64,000 nt of DNA from an uncultured Anaerolineae bacterium. Its GTDB lineage: Bacteria > Chloroflexota > Anaerolineae > Promineifilales > Promineifilaceae. The position numbers and the translations under genes were made by a program. Of this stretch, positions 49,704 through 58,693 are shown in pieces. The notes under the pieces are model-generated. The model made no database searches. It saw nothing but the letters and a program-made list of their open reading frames with translations, and was not told the origin of the DNA. Where the stretch lies: contig CAJQMR010000006.1 of NCBI GenBank assembly GCA_905479495.1, positions 124,001 through 188,000 on the forward strand, read 5' to 3'. How positions within the stretch are numbered: the first letter of the stretch is position 1; each line of letters opens with the position of its first letter.

Positions 49704-51056
49704 ATGAAGTATCAAAACAAGTTTGTAAACCTATTTATCATCAGTTTTCTTTTGTTGTTGGCCATTGTTGCTTGCAGCCCATCTGGTTCAGGTGGCGATG
49801 TAGAACCAGATGTAGAGGCTGGGGCTGTATTAGACGGCACCAGTTGGGTGCTCAATGAATTGGGGCCGGAAGATGCGTTGACGGCCGTTCTGCCCGACAC
49901 GACCATCACCCTGAACTTTGCCGACGACGGCATCAACGGGTCGGCTGGCTGCAATAGCTACTTCGGCGAGGCCAGCCAATCTGGCAGTTCGCTCACCTTT
50001 GGGGCAATTGGGTCTACCCGAATGGCTTGCCCTGAACCAATCATGCAGCAGGAAAATGCGTATCTGGCAGCATTGGGTACGGTGAGCAGCTTCACGCTAG
50101 AAGGCGATCAGCTGACATTGGACTATGAAGACGGCCGTCTGGTTTTTGCAGCAGGCGTGGTTGAAGAATCCAATGACAAAGCCGCCGAGGCGAACGAGGA
50201 AGAAGCGACCAAAACGCTATTTGTAGGGCCGGAACTGGTCGATTGTGTGGGTGTTGGGCCGCAGAAATGTATGCAGGTGCGCCAGAGCGAAGATGCGGAA
50301 TGGACGCTGTTTTATGACCAGATTGTTGGCTTTGAATACGAGCCGGGCTACGAGTACGAACTGCGCGTCAGTGAAACGAAGATTGATAATCCTCCGGCCG
50401 ATGCTTCATCTCTGGAGCTGACATTGGTGGAAGTTGTGCGCAAAACGGCCGTTTCCCCCACACCAGTTTCCCGACCAGAAAGCAACGAACTACAAGGCAC
50501 CCATTGGGTTTTGACTACCTTTGGACCAAACGATAACCAAACGGCCGTCTTACCCGACACCGAACTCACGCTAAATTTTGACGGCGAGCAGATCAACGGC
50601 ACGGCAGGCTGCAATGGCTATTTTGCCGACGTTTCTATCGAAGCGGATGGCAAGCTTTCTGTGGGGCTAGTAGAAAGCACGGTCATGGCTTGCCTGGGTG
50701 AAAACGTGATGCAGCAAGAAAGCGACTTTCTGGCGATGCTGGCTGAAGCTACAAGCTACACACTTTCCGGCAGCGGGCTCACATTGCACACCAACGATGG
50801 TTCTTTGACGTTTGTGGCAGCAACCATGCATGAAACCAATGCGGAAGGGGCAGAAATAGTGGATTGGGAAACGGCCGTTTCCCTTCTAAACAGCGGCGAA
50901 GTCGTCGAAATCTTCCAAACCCACAGTCTGGACGTGACGCTGACATTGGTAGACGGCCGTATCGTCAAAACGGTAGAACCGGCCATCGACGACATTTTCA
51001 GCGCGATTGAGGATTGCAGTGAACCGTGCAGCAACATTTTAATGGCGACGGAGTAA
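49704..51056 (+). CDS. Lipoprotein with META - DUF4377 - META domains
   Basis: A 450-residue exported lipoprotein. The signal runs to LLLLAIVAC (Cys 24). The first META/HslJ-like domain is at about 45-155 (GTSWVLNELG, GINGSAGCNSYFG, MACPEPIMQQENAYLAAL). A DUF4377-like segment follows at about 170-255 (VGPQKCMQVRQSEDAEWTLF). A second META domain is at about 265-375 (GTHWVLTTFG, INGTAGCNGYF, MACLGENVMQQESDFLAML). A 60-residue tail (TAVSLLNSGEVVEIFQTHSL) is of unknown type. HslJ in E. coli is a heat-inducible envelope protein linked to novobiocin resistance. The doubled META suggests internal duplication. Function here is unknown. Confidence 0.85.
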   Translation: MKYQNKFVNLFIISFLLLLAIVACSPSGSGGDVEPDVEAGAVLDGTSWVLNELGPEDALTAVLPDTTITLNFADDGINGSAGCNSYFGEASQSGSSLTFGAIGSTRMACPEPIMQQENAYLAALGTVSSFTLEGDQLTLDYEDGRLVFAAGVVEESNDKAAEANEEEATKTLFVGPELVDCVGVGPQKCMQVRQSEDAEWTLFYDQIVGFEYEPGYEYELRVSETKIDNPPADASSLELTLVEVVRKTAVSPTPVSRPESNELQGTHWVLTTFGPNDNQTAVLPDTELTLNFDGEQINGTAGCNGYFADVSIEADGKLSVGLVESTVMACLGENVMQQESDFLAMLAEATSYTLSGSGLTLHTNDGSLTFVAATMHETNAEGAEIVDWETAVSLLNSGEVVEIFQTHSLDVTLTLVDGRIVKTVEPAIDDIFSAIEDCSEPCSNILMATE

Positions 51057-51086
51057 TATTTACGAAGATGAACTCTGAGTTTTAGG

Positions 51087-51126
51087 AAAAAGTGATAAGT
51101 GGGAAGTAGCCCACTTATCACTTTTT
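51087..51126. terminator. Two-way terminator
   Basis: AAAAAGTGATAAGTGGG and CCCACTTATCACTTTTT are exact complements with a 6-bp loop. It separates the convergent META lipoprotein and penicillin-binding protein genes. Confidence 0.9.
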
Positions 51127-51135
51127 TATTTTTCA

Positions 51136-53646
51136 CTACCCTCCCCCCGGTGTGTTGGTTGGGGAAGGCGTAGGCGAATTGCGCAAGACGCTGAGCGGGC
51201 AGACGGCGGGGGGAGCCATGCGGTAGCCGGAGCTTTGCGCCCACTGCCGGGCCTTGACTTCATCGGGATAAAACGGTGGGACAGGCAGGTAGAGCCGCAC
51301 AGTGGCCCCTGCCGGTGGGCTGGTGCTGTTGATGACACATTCAGTGGGGCGGGGAATTTTGCTGCCGTTGCTCAGCTCCGGCTGGGCGTCCAAGATGCGT
51401 TGCCCCTCGTCGGAAGGTAAGGGCATGGTGGAGAGTGTCCACGCCCCCAAATTTTCGCCCATGTTGGGGTTGTAGCTGATGCGGGCGTTGCCGTGGGTCG
51501 GTGCGCCGACGATAAACCAGTCGTTGCGCGTGGCGGTGCAGCGGCTGCCGCCGGTGCCGGAAGGCAGGCAAACGGGGCGCAGTTCAATTCCCTGGGGTTG
51601 GATGAAACCATTGGCGGGGGGACGGCCGTTTACCCACAAACTTTGCATCATCTCCGGATCGTTATAGATGGTTTGCATGATGTTGTTCCACAGCGGGGCG
51701 GCACCACGCAAACCGGACGAATCAACCATGGGACGGCCGTCTGCATTGCCCATCCAAATGCCCACCACCACGCCTGGCGTGTAGCCAATCGTCCAGTTGT
51801 CGCGGAAATCGTTGGTGGTGCCCGTTTTGACGGCGGCGGGAAAGGGCAGCTCCAGCGGATTGTTGTAGCCCATCGCCGCCACCCGCGCCTGGTCATCGTC
51901 CAAAATGTCGGTGATGATGTAGGCAATCCGGGCATCGATGGCGTTGACGGCGGGCAGCTGATTTTGCTGGGCATCAAAAATGACGTTACCCCGGCTGTCC
52001 GTGATTTTAAGCACGGAAGTAAGACGCGGTTTTTGCCCCTGGTTGGCCAGCGTGGCAAAGGCGTGCGTCATTTCCAGCAGCGGTACTTCGCCGCCGCCCA
52101 GGGTGAGGGCCAGGCCGTAAAAGCCAGGCGGCTCGCGCAGCGATTCGATGCCCATGCTGCGGGCCGTGGCCACAAAGTTGGGCACGCCCACGTCGCGCAA
52201 AAGCTGCACGGGCGGAATGTTGTAGCTGTTGGCCAGGGCATCCCGAAACAGCACCGGTCCGCGATAGTAACCATCATAATTTACCGGCACCATCTTTTCG
52301 CCATCGCCCAAATCCAGCTCGATGGGCACATCCCACAGCACGTCGGCGGTGGACCAGCCGCGCTGCAAGGCGGTGGCGTAGGTGATGGGCTTGATGCTGC
52401 TGCCCGGCTGGCGCGGGCTGAGGGCCACGTTGACCTGGCCGTCAATCGACTCATCAAAATAATTCAGGCTGCCCACCATGGCCAAAATCTCGCCGGACCC
52501 AGGTTTGAGAATGACCACAGAGGCGTTGCTGACGTTGTGGGCTGCGGCGCGAGCGGCGACTTGTTCGCGGGCGGCCGTTTCCGCCATATCTTGCATGTTC
52601 AAATCTAAACTGGTGGTGATCTGCCAGCCGCCCAGGGCCATGGCGTCAGGGCCGTAAAGGCGCTCTAACTCATTTTGCACGTAGAGGACAAAGTGGGGGG
52701 CTTCCAGCGTGGCATCCCCGGCGGCTTCGTTGGCCGTGATGCGTGGCACAATGCGGACGGTGACCCCTTTGGCAATTTCGGCATCTAGCGAGGCGATGGT
52801 GCCATCCTCCACCATCAAGTCCAAAATAAATTCCTGGCGTTCTTTGGCTGCTTCAAAGTTTGTGTAGGGGTCCCAATCCAGCGGCGATTGGGGTAGCCCG
52901 GCCAGAAAAGCGGATTCGGCCAGGGTTAAATCTTTGGCCGATTTGCCAAAGTAGGTTTGGGAGGCGGCTTCAATGCCATAGGCCAGATTGCCGTAGTAAA
53001 TCTCGTTGAGGTACATCTGAATGATGGCTTCTTTGCTGCGCTGCTGGGTCATGATGAAGGCCAGGAAGATTTCGCGCAGCTTGCGCTCGTAGCTGACGCT
53101 GACGCGCTCTTCGTAGCTGAAGGCGATGTGGCGCACCAGCTGCTGGGTGATGGTGCTGGCCCCCACGGGACGGCCGTCTTGATTACGGTAATTATTGAGC
53201 AAAGCAGCCCCAATCGCCGCCGGGTCCACGCCATAATTGTCCCAAAAGGTGTCATCTTCTACAGCCACGGTGGCATCAATCACAGATTGGGGGATCTCGG
53301 AATAGGCCAGCCAAAGGCGTTTATCAGTGGTCGTCAGTTCAAAAAGCAGTTCGCCATTGCGATCAAAAAAGCGGGGGGTGCCGCCCACACCAGTACCTCG
53401 GTAAGCCACCACCTGGTCAATGGAATCAGACAGCTCATTGTTGAGGTAGATGTAGGCACCTACAAAGGCCAAAATACCCAAAAACAGGCCAATCAGCCCA
53501 AGCTGCACCAGCAGGATGATGGCTCTGGACAGGCAGCCGCGCTTGTTTTTGTTGTTATTGTTTTTATTGCCAGATTGTTTAGGGGGACGACCCTGGTATT
53601 TTTCCAGGTATTCCAGTTTGTATCCACCGTTATTTGTCATAATCAT
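51136..53646 (-). CDS. Class A penicillin-binding protein (transglycosylase/transpeptidase)
   Basis: An 836-residue bifunctional peptidoglycan synthase. A basic cytoplasmic start and one membrane segment (about residues 37-70) are followed by the GT51 domain. Its blocks are VAVEDDTFWDNYGVD, GASTITQQLVR, RKLREIFLAFIM and AFLAGLPQSPLDW. In the first block Asn stands where family members usually have His. The transpeptidase has PGSSIKPITY (SxxK), NSYN (SxN) and KTGTT. The C-terminal tail is Pro/Thr-rich (TPSPTNTPGGG). The start may be 53646 or the ATG two codons later; neither has a clear ribosome site. Confidence 0.93.
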   Translation of the reverse strand: MIMTNNGGYKLEYLEKYQGRPPKQSGNKNNNNKNKRGCLSRAIILLVQLGLIGLFLGILAFVGAYIYLNNELSDSIDQVVAYRGTGVGGTPRFFDRNGELLFELTTTDKRLWLAYSEIPQSVIDATVAVEDDTFWDNYGVDPAAIGAALLNNYRNQDGRPVGASTITQQLVRHIAFSYEERVSVSYERKLREIFLAFIMTQQRSKEAIIQMYLNEIYYGNLAYGIEAASQTYFGKSAKDLTLAESAFLAGLPQSPLDWDPYTNFEAAKERQEFILDLMVEDGTIASLDAEIAKGVTVRIVPRITANEAAGDATLEAPHFVLYVQNELERLYGPDAMALGGWQITTSLDLNMQDMAETAAREQVAARAAAHNVSNASVVILKPGSGEILAMVGSLNYFDESIDGQVNVALSPRQPGSSIKPITYATALQRGWSTADVLWDVPIELDLGDGEKMVPVNYDGYYRGPVLFRDALANSYNIPPVQLLRDVGVPNFVATARSMGIESLREPPGFYGLALTLGGGEVPLLEMTHAFATLANQGQKPRLTSVLKITDSRGNVIFDAQQNQLPAVNAIDARIAYIITDILDDDQARVAAMGYNNPLELPFPAAVKTGTTNDFRDNWTIGYTPGVVVGIWMGNADGRPMVDSSGLRGAAPLWNNIMQTIYNDPEMMQSLWVNGRPPANGFIQPQGIELRPVCLPSGTGGSRCTATRNDWFIVGAPTHGNARISYNPNMGENLGAWTLSTMPLPSDEGQRILDAQPELSNGSKIPRPTECVINSTSPPAGATVRLYLPVPPFYPDEVKARQWAQSSGYRMAPPAVCPLSVLRNSPTPSPTNTPGGG

Positions 53647-53710
53647 TATGGTAAGCGGATTTAAAAATTGGTCAAGAGCGATTTCGGGTTGCTTAGATTT
53701 GATAGGTATT

Positions 53711-53772
53711 GCGTGATGCGTGATGCGTGAAACGTGCTTTTCTTTTGGTCACGCATCCCGTTTCACGCAGCA
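53711..53772. repeat. Word-palindrome intergenic repeat (GCGTGAT type)
   Basis: Three copies of GCGTGAT/GCGTGAA then ACGTG face CACGCATCCCGTTTCACGC in the divergent gap before the MscS gene. Confidence 0.6.
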
Positions 53773-53822
53773 TCTTTGCTACGGCGTGGGCCTGAGGTTA
53801 GAATGATTGCTCGGAGGATTCT

Positions 53823-54626
53823 ATGTGGGAAAATCTTGTGACGATTTGGACGGCCGAAACCTGGTGGCGCGATCTGCTGCACATCAGCGTCTATTTTGTG
53901 CTGGCTTATCTGGTTTACCGGATGTCTGGTCGGATTGCCCAGCGGGTGCTGCGCCTGGGCGGTTTGGCTGGTAAGCGGCGCGAGATGCGTCAGGAGCGGC
54001 AGAAAACTTTAGTGAGTCTGGTGGCCAGTGCCGTTACTTTTTTGGCTGTGGTTACGGCCGTTTTGCTCAGCCTCAGTTTGTTTTTTGATGGCGAAACGTT
54101 GATTTGGCTGGTGGGTTTGTTTACGGCCGCTTTTGGCTTGGGCGCACGGCCGTTGGTCAGCGATTATCTGACAGGCGTCGGTTTTTTATTTGAAGATACC
54201 TTTGATGTCGGTGAAAAAGTGGATATTTTGGGCAATGAAGGTGTGGTCGAAACTGTCAATTTGCGCACGACCACGCTGCGTGCTCCCAGCGGCGAGTTGT
54301 TTGTGGTGCCCAATGGCGAGATTCGTATCGTGCGCAACTTTAGCCGGGGCCGTTTTTCCCCAGCCACAATCTCGCTTAAGATCAATGCCGAAGATTTGAG
54401 CCGGGCATTGACCATTTTGGAAGAGTTGAGCAAAGAAGCGCCTTTGCTGCTGCCCAATTTACTGGAGCCGTGGCAAATTATCAGCGAATCTGGTTCGATT
54501 GGTCAGCAAACGGAGCTGACGTTGCTGGCCAAAGCGAAATACGCTATGGGCGCGGAGATGCGGCCCAAGCTGTTGGCGTTGGTGCATGAGCGCCTAAATG
54601 AAGCGGGCATTCATCTGGCGGATTAA
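53823..54626 (+). CDS. MscS-family mechanosensitive channel
   Basis: A 267-residue small-conductance channel protein. Membrane segments lie at about 15-35, 58-85 and 92-110. The third is the pore helix, rich in Gly and Ala (LVGLFTAAFGLGARPLVSDY). The beta domain follows with FEDTFDVGEKVDILGNEGVV, LRTTTLRAPSGELFVVPNG and a mixed C-terminal domain to the end. Length fits the simple MscS/YggB form with three segments. CGGAGGATTCT precedes the ATG. It would release solutes under hypo-osmotic stress. The next gene lies 40 bp after an ACGGCCGT copy. Confidence 0.92.
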   Translation: MWENLVTIWTAETWWRDLLHISVYFVLAYLVYRMSGRIAQRVLRLGGLAGKRREMRQERQKTLVSLVASAVTFLAVVTAVLLSLSLFFDGETLIWLVGLFTAAFGLGARPLVSDYLTGVGFLFEDTFDVGEKVDILGNEGVVETVNLRTTTLRAPSGELFVVPNGEIRIVRNFSRGRFSPATISLKINAEDLSRALTILEELSKEAPLLLPNLLEPWQIISESGSIGQQTELTLLAKAKYAMGAEMRPKLLALVHERLNEAGIHLAD

Positions 54627-54666
54627 GCGGCGAGTAACGGCCGTTTTGCCATGAGGGAGATAGCTG

Positions 54667-55152
54667 ATGGACAGAAAGCGGACAATTAGATTAGTGGGAC
54701 TTATTGTTGTCGTTTGTTTGGTGGGAACGGCCGTTGCCGTTGTTGTCGGTCGCCTCCTGTTTGGCACAGTGCTAAACGAACCCACGACCGTTGAAATGGT
54801 GCTCGACGCGCCACAGCAAGTTGCGCTGCACGAACCTTTTGCCGTGACGCTGCAACTGACCAATATTTTTACCGCCAGCCAGACGCTGCACAGCATTGAT
54901 CTGGATACTGATTATCTGGAAAACATTCGTTTGGACAGCAGCACACCTGACTTTGGTGAGATACGGCCGTTGCCCCTCACCGGTTTTGCCAGCTACAGCT
55001 TTAACTGGCTGCTGCCAGCAAGACAAACTACAGAGATTGAACTACGGTTTATTCCTGAAAAAACAGGGCAAATTTCTGGACTGATGGATGTTTGCCTGGA
55101 AGATGGCACACTTTGCCAGGCACTTTCCCTGGAAACTGAAGTTGTAGAGTAA
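54667..55152 (+). CDS. Membrane-anchored protein of unknown function, 161 aa
   Basis: One membrane segment at residues 8-31 (VGLIVVVCLVGTAVAVVVG) and a single outside beta-sandwich-like domain. The alternating pattern VTLQLTNIFTASQTLHSIDL and FSYSFNW-type strands recalls cell-surface or adhesion-like domains, but no family can be named. It follows MscS by 40 bp and probably shares its transcript. GAGGGAGATAGCTG lies upstream of the ATG. Confidence 0.62.
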   Translation: MDRKRTIRLVGLIVVVCLVGTAVAVVVGRLLFGTVLNEPTTVEMVLDAPQQVALHEPFAVTLQLTNIFTASQTLHSIDLDTDYLENIRLDSSTPDFGEIRPLPLTGFASYSFNWLLPARQTTEIELRFIPEKTGQISGLMDVCLEDGTLCQALSLETEVVE

Positions 55153-55159
55153 AAAGCAA

Positions 55160-55232
55160 ATTCACCGCAGAAGCGCAGAGAGCGCAGAGTTTTTATTATT
55201 TTCCTCTGCGTTCTCCGCGTCTCCGCGGTCTA
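55160..55232. repeat. CGCAGAG-type palindromic repeat between convergent genes
   Basis: CACCGCAGAAGCGCAGAGAG and CGCAGAG face CCTCTGCGTTCTCCGCGTCT and CCGCGGTC. Probably also works as a two-way terminator. Confidence 0.6.
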
Positions 55233-55235
55233 TTC

Positions 55236-56474
55236 TTACATGTTGTCTACGATGGCCTGGGCAAACTCAGAGCACTTAAGCTTGGTGGCCCCTTCAATCT
55301 GGCGGTGCAGATCGTAGGTAACGGTTTTGTCCTGAATGGTCTTGGTCATGGCTTCTACAATCATTTCACCCGCTTCCGTCCATCCCATGTACTCCAACAT
55401 CATCACCCCGCTAAGGATAAGGCTGCCGGGATTGACCTGGTCTTTGCCCGCATATTTGGGCGCAGTGCCGTGGGTGGCTTCAAACAAGGCCACGCCGTCG
55501 CCAATATTGCCACCGGGAGCCATGCCGAGTCCGCCAACCTGGGCAGCGGCCGCATCACTCATATAGTCGCCGTTTAGGTTCAACGTGGCGATGACGTCGT
55601 AATCGGCCGTACGGGTGAGCAGCTGTTGCAGCATGTTATCGGCAATCACATCTTTGATGATGATATCCTGGCCGTTGTTGGGATTTTTCATGGTGTGCCA
55701 GGGCCCGCCATCCAGTGGTGTTGCCCCAAATTCGTCCCGCGCTATTTCATAACCCCAGTCGCGGAAAGCGCCTTCGGTGAACTTCATGATATTGCCTTTA
55801 TGCACCAGACTGACGGAGCTGCGATTGTGGTCGATGGCATATTGCAGCGCCTGACGTACCAGGCGCTTGGTGCCAAACTCGCTTACCGGCTTAATACCAA
55901 TGGCGGAAGCATCGCGCACGTTTTTGCCCAGCTCGTCGCGCAAAAGGGCGATGACTTTGTTGGCTTCGGGGGAATTGGCCACAAATTCAATACCAGAGTA
56001 GACGTCTTCGGTGTTTTCACGGTACAGCACGATGTCCATCCGTTCGGGATGTTTCATGGGGCTTGGGGTGCCGGGGATGTAACGAACGGGACGAACGCAA
56101 GCGTACAAATCCAGCACCTGGCGCAAGGTCACGTTCAGGCTGCGGAAGCCACCGCCAATGGGAGTGGTCAGTGGGCCTTTAATGCCAACAACAAATTCGC
56201 GCATGGCTGCGAAGGTTTCTTCTGGCATGTAATCGCCGTCGTAGACTTCGGCTGCTTTTTCGCCAGAGTAGATCTCCATCCAGGCGATTTTGCGCTTGCC
56301 GCCGTAGGCTTTTTCTACGGCCGAATTCCAAACGTGCAGCGAGGCGGGGGTAATATCGACGCCAATGCCGTCTCCCTCAATATAGGCCACAATGGGGTTA
56401 TCGGGCACAGTTAATTGGCCGTCAGCAAAGGTGATTTTTTCGCCATTCGGTACTTTGATATGGGCATAACTCAT
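55236..56474 (-). CDS. icd: Isocitrate dehydrogenase (NADP-dependent)
   Basis: TCA-cycle enzyme turning isocitrate into 2-oxoglutarate, 412 residues. Family blocks: [40 protein letters not shown] (with the substrate-binding and, in E. coli, phosphorylated Ser), [48 protein letters not shown] and [20 protein letters not shown]. The KY..V-type NADP region follows ([12 protein letters not shown]). It competes with isocitrate lyase (39043) for isocitrate. No AceK kinase is in the window. GGAGAGCAATCC lies ahead of the ATG. This gene has no exact ACGGCCGT copy. Confidence 0.97.
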   Translation of the reverse strand: MSYAHIKVPNGEKITFADGQLTVPDNPIVAYIEGDGIGVDITPASLHVWNSAVEKAYGGKRKIAWMEIYSGEKAAEVYDGDYMPEETFAAMREFVVGIKGPLTTPIGGGFRSLNVTLRQVLDLYACVRPVRYIPGTPSPMKHPERMDIVLYRENTEDVYSGIEFVANSPEANKVIALLRDELGKNVRDASAIGIKPVSEFGTKRLVRQALQYAIDHNRSSVSLVHKGNIMKFTEGAFRDWGYEIARDEFGATPLDGGPWHTMKNPNNGQDIIIKDVIADNMLQQLLTRTADYDVIATLNLNGDYMSDAAAAQVGGLGMAPGGNIGDGVALFEATHGTAPKYAGKDQVNPGSLILSGVMMLEYMGWTEAGEMIVEAMTKTIQDKTVTYDLHRQIEGATKLKCSEFAQAIVDNM

Positions 56475-56499
56475 GGATTGCTCTCCTTAAACTAATGAA

Positions 56500-56588
56500 T
56501 TAACGCAGAGACGCGGAGGGGCGATCTTATTGCACAGAGAAAAACTACCAGGGGCATAAGGCCACATCTGCGAAATCTGCTGAGGTTT
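56500..56588. repeat. CGCAGAG/TCTGCGAAATCTG intergenic repeat
   Basis: ACGCAGAGACGCGGAGGGGC, CACAGAG, then ATCTGCGAAATCTGCTGAGG lie upstream of icd. Confidence 0.5.
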
Positions 56589-56645
56589 TAATTGCTTTGG
56601 CTTCCCAGTGGATTATACGCGATTGGCGGAAATGGGGAAATGGGA

Positions 56646-56685
56646 AACGGCCGTATCCACAGGGATTTTGGGGGATACGGCCGTT
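56646..56685 (-). terminator. Hairpin built from two inverted ACGGCCGT copies
   Basis: AACGGCCGTATCC (56646-56658) and GGATACGGCCGTT (56673-56685) are exact complements, downstream of the minus-strand gene ending at 56715. T runs are weak. Confidence 0.65.
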
Positions 56686-56714
56686 CATTTTGTACATCAA
56701 AGAAGGGCACTTAA

Positions 56715-58235
56715 TTATCTGGCTGGTGGCCGTACACGAATTGGGGCCTCATGTGGTAGGGGCAGTGCCGTCACAAATTCGGGTCCGCCCACCGGGCGAG
56801 GTACCCTAGTGTCGTGAATTGTTGCAGTAATAACACGTCCCCATAGGTCTGTCTTAATGACGTGTTTTTGTGCCCGAACAGTTTCCCCGCGCACCTGTCC
56901 ATTTGCGTTAAAGTTAGGCAGATCTCGGTGAAGTCCTGTAAGCGTAATGCCCCCTTCTTCATTTCGCTTCACACTGACCCATTGAATATGGTGCATGGTG
57001 CCCTCAATTTCCAGAGCCTGTTTCGCTTCCCAACTTACGACTCGTGTCATACTTGCCACTGAATAAAAGAGAGGTGGGGGCAATTGCCCATCCACTTTTT
57101 TAACATACGCTTTGATGCTTCTCATAACAATGAAAACGGATATAAAAACAGGCAAACCAACCATGACCGCCCAAACAAGCAGGAAGCGAATATCAGCCAT
57201 GATCTCTTTTTTCAATTGTTCAATTGCTTTGGCACGAGCCTTGTCGATTTTTTCTAATTCCTGCGTACGACGCGCCTCAATGATGTCAGGGCTTTCTTGG
57301 CGAATAATGTTTAACTCATTCAAGGCGGCTGTAACAACAGCTGATAATTTTTCAGAAAAAGTGGCAACTTCTTGTTCAAATTGTGGAGAAGCGTTCGTGG
57401 GCATACCTGTTAGTAAATTGTCCATATCATCGGCGATGGCTTCTAAATTCGCCGCAGTGTTCTCCAAGTCTTGATTAACCAGCTCGCCAACATCTGTTGC
57501 TGCTTTTTCGACCTCGGCTTCTGGTGACGGTTCAACAACTTTGATCCCATATTGAATGACTCTTGGCGCAAGCACAAAAAAGATCAGGGGAATGAGAACC
57601 GAAGCTAGCAAGACCCAGGAAAAACCACGTATCCATAAGGCACGTTCTTCATCAGGTGCATCTGGTTTTATCTTGGCAATGTGTTTGCCCTCTCGTAGTT
57701 TGCCCCAATGTTGGGTGAGTTCAACAATTAAACTCAAAACTGCAAAAGGGATAAAGATGGCTAGAAAAATAATTTGAAGCCAGGAGCGAAGCGGGATAAG
57801 CAAAGTTAGAAAGCTGAACACGGCCGCCAGTAATAAGGCGTAACGAATATGCGGGAAACGTGAGACGTATTTTTGCCAAAGGTTCTGGTTGTCATTGTTT
57901 TGTAACAACAACCAGTTGCGATTGTCGGCACCACAACGGGGGCAATGAATTTTGTAAGGGGTAAACTTTGTTGGCGGTTGCTGTAAAAATTCGGGCTGTT
58001 CGGAATTCTCTACCTGTGCAGGAATCTGTAAAGGTTGAGGTACCACTGGGCGTCGCTGTCTGTTGTCTTCTTGTCGTAAATTGATTTGGTTTGCTTCATG
58101 GGATAGGACGCGCCACTGCCTTTCTTGTGGTTCACCGATGCGGTGCCCTTCGGTGATAGCAAATTTTTCTTTGCAGCTTACACAGGTGATGTGTCGGGTC
58201 GTGTGGACATCTGGATACTCGGGTAGGTTGAACAC
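56715..58235 (-). CDS. Membrane protein with zinc-ribbon-like motifs, unknown function
   Basis: A 506-residue protein. Residues 17-22 (CVSCKE) and 97-100 (CPRC) form CxxC pairs, typical of a split zinc ribbon, around a Pro/Gln-rich linker. Four membrane segments are likely: two near 133-170, one near 205-230 and one near 355-375 (FLLVWAVMVGLPVFISVFIV). Between the last two lies a long predicted coiled coil (residues 235-350, EVEKAATDVGELVNQDLENT and onward). The C-terminal soluble part (about 390-506) is unknown. DNA is AT-rich and holds no exact ACGGCCGT copy, so recent arrival is possible. Confidence 0.7.
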   Translation of the reverse strand: MFNLPEYPDVHTTRHITCVSCKEKFAITEGHRIGEPQERQWRVLSHEANQINLRQEDNRQRRPVVPQPLQIPAQVENSEQPEFLQQPPTKFTPYKIHCPRCGADNRNWLLLQNNDNQNLWQKYVSRFPHIRYALLLAAVFSFLTLLIPLRSWLQIIFLAIFIPFAVLSLIVELTQHWGKLREGKHIAKIKPDAPDEERALWIRGFSWVLLASVLIPLIFFVLAPRVIQYGIKVVEPSPEAEVEKAATDVGELVNQDLENTAANLEAIADDMDNLLTGMPTNASPQFEQEVATFSEKLSAVVTAALNELNIIRQESPDIIEARRTQELEKIDKARAKAIEQLKKEIMADIRFLLVWAVMVGLPVFISVFIVMRSIKAYVKKVDGQLPPPLFYSVASMTRVVSWEAKQALEIEGTMHHIQWVSVKRNEEGGITLTGLHRDLPNFNANGQVRGETVRAQKHVIKTDLWGRVITATIHDTRVPRPVGGPEFVTALPLPHEAPIRVRPPAR

Positions 58236-58693
58236 GGTACACCTCTTCTGTAGACGGCCGTTCCCCTAGAACAGCCATCACGCCTTCTCCACAACTGGCG
58301 GTGGAGACAGAAATAAGAGATCAGGGAGTGAACTTACGCCATTTTTATACGGTTAATTGAACTGGAGGGAACATCGCCCCAAACCAAAAGCTCGATCAAT
58401 AGTAAGTTTATTACACAACCCTGAAAGTAAAGAAGCCATTATGCGACCAATGGCAACGATGTTTATAGCATACTGAAACTGACTGCCGCTGACAAGGTCC
58501 TGTTAAGCGGGTAACGGTAAAAAGTTGCTTGTGTCGTTAATCTGTTTAGAAATTGTTGTGAAAAGTGAAAGCGTGCAAAAGTAGTTTCTCTCCTGTGGCC
58601 ACTCCCTGTTACTTTTTACTTTTCACTTGTACCTGCTTTTCACTGTATAATGTTTTTGTCTCCAGTTGAAAGGTATAGGCAAGGAGCATAAAT
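58236..58693. promoter_or_regulatory. Divergent intergenic region
   Basis: 458 bp. It holds an ACGGCCGT copy at 58254, a TCTCCAC/GTGGAGA hairpin (58286-58307), a word palindrome at 58558-58643 and TATAAT at 58646-58651, which is the probable -10 box of the protease gene (start 58694). TTCACT at 58622 would be a weak -35. Confidence 0.5.
58558..58643. repeat. Word-palindrome intergenic repeat (GTGAAAAGT type)
   Basis: GTGAAAAGTGAAAGC and GCAAAAGTAG face TTACTTTTTACTTTTCACTT and GCTTTTCAC, ending 2 bp before the TATAAT box. Confidence 0.5.

Noticed and set aside
51493..52608. Long plus-strand open frame (371 codons) opposite the penicillin-binding protein gene
   Set aside because: It is the antisense shadow of a clear class A PBP gene, with His/Gly-rich composition typical of reverse frames in GC-rich DNA and no ribosome site or family.
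55626..56414. Plus-strand frame of 262 codons opposite isocitrate dehydrogenase
   Set aside because: Antisense shadow of a highly conserved enzyme gene.
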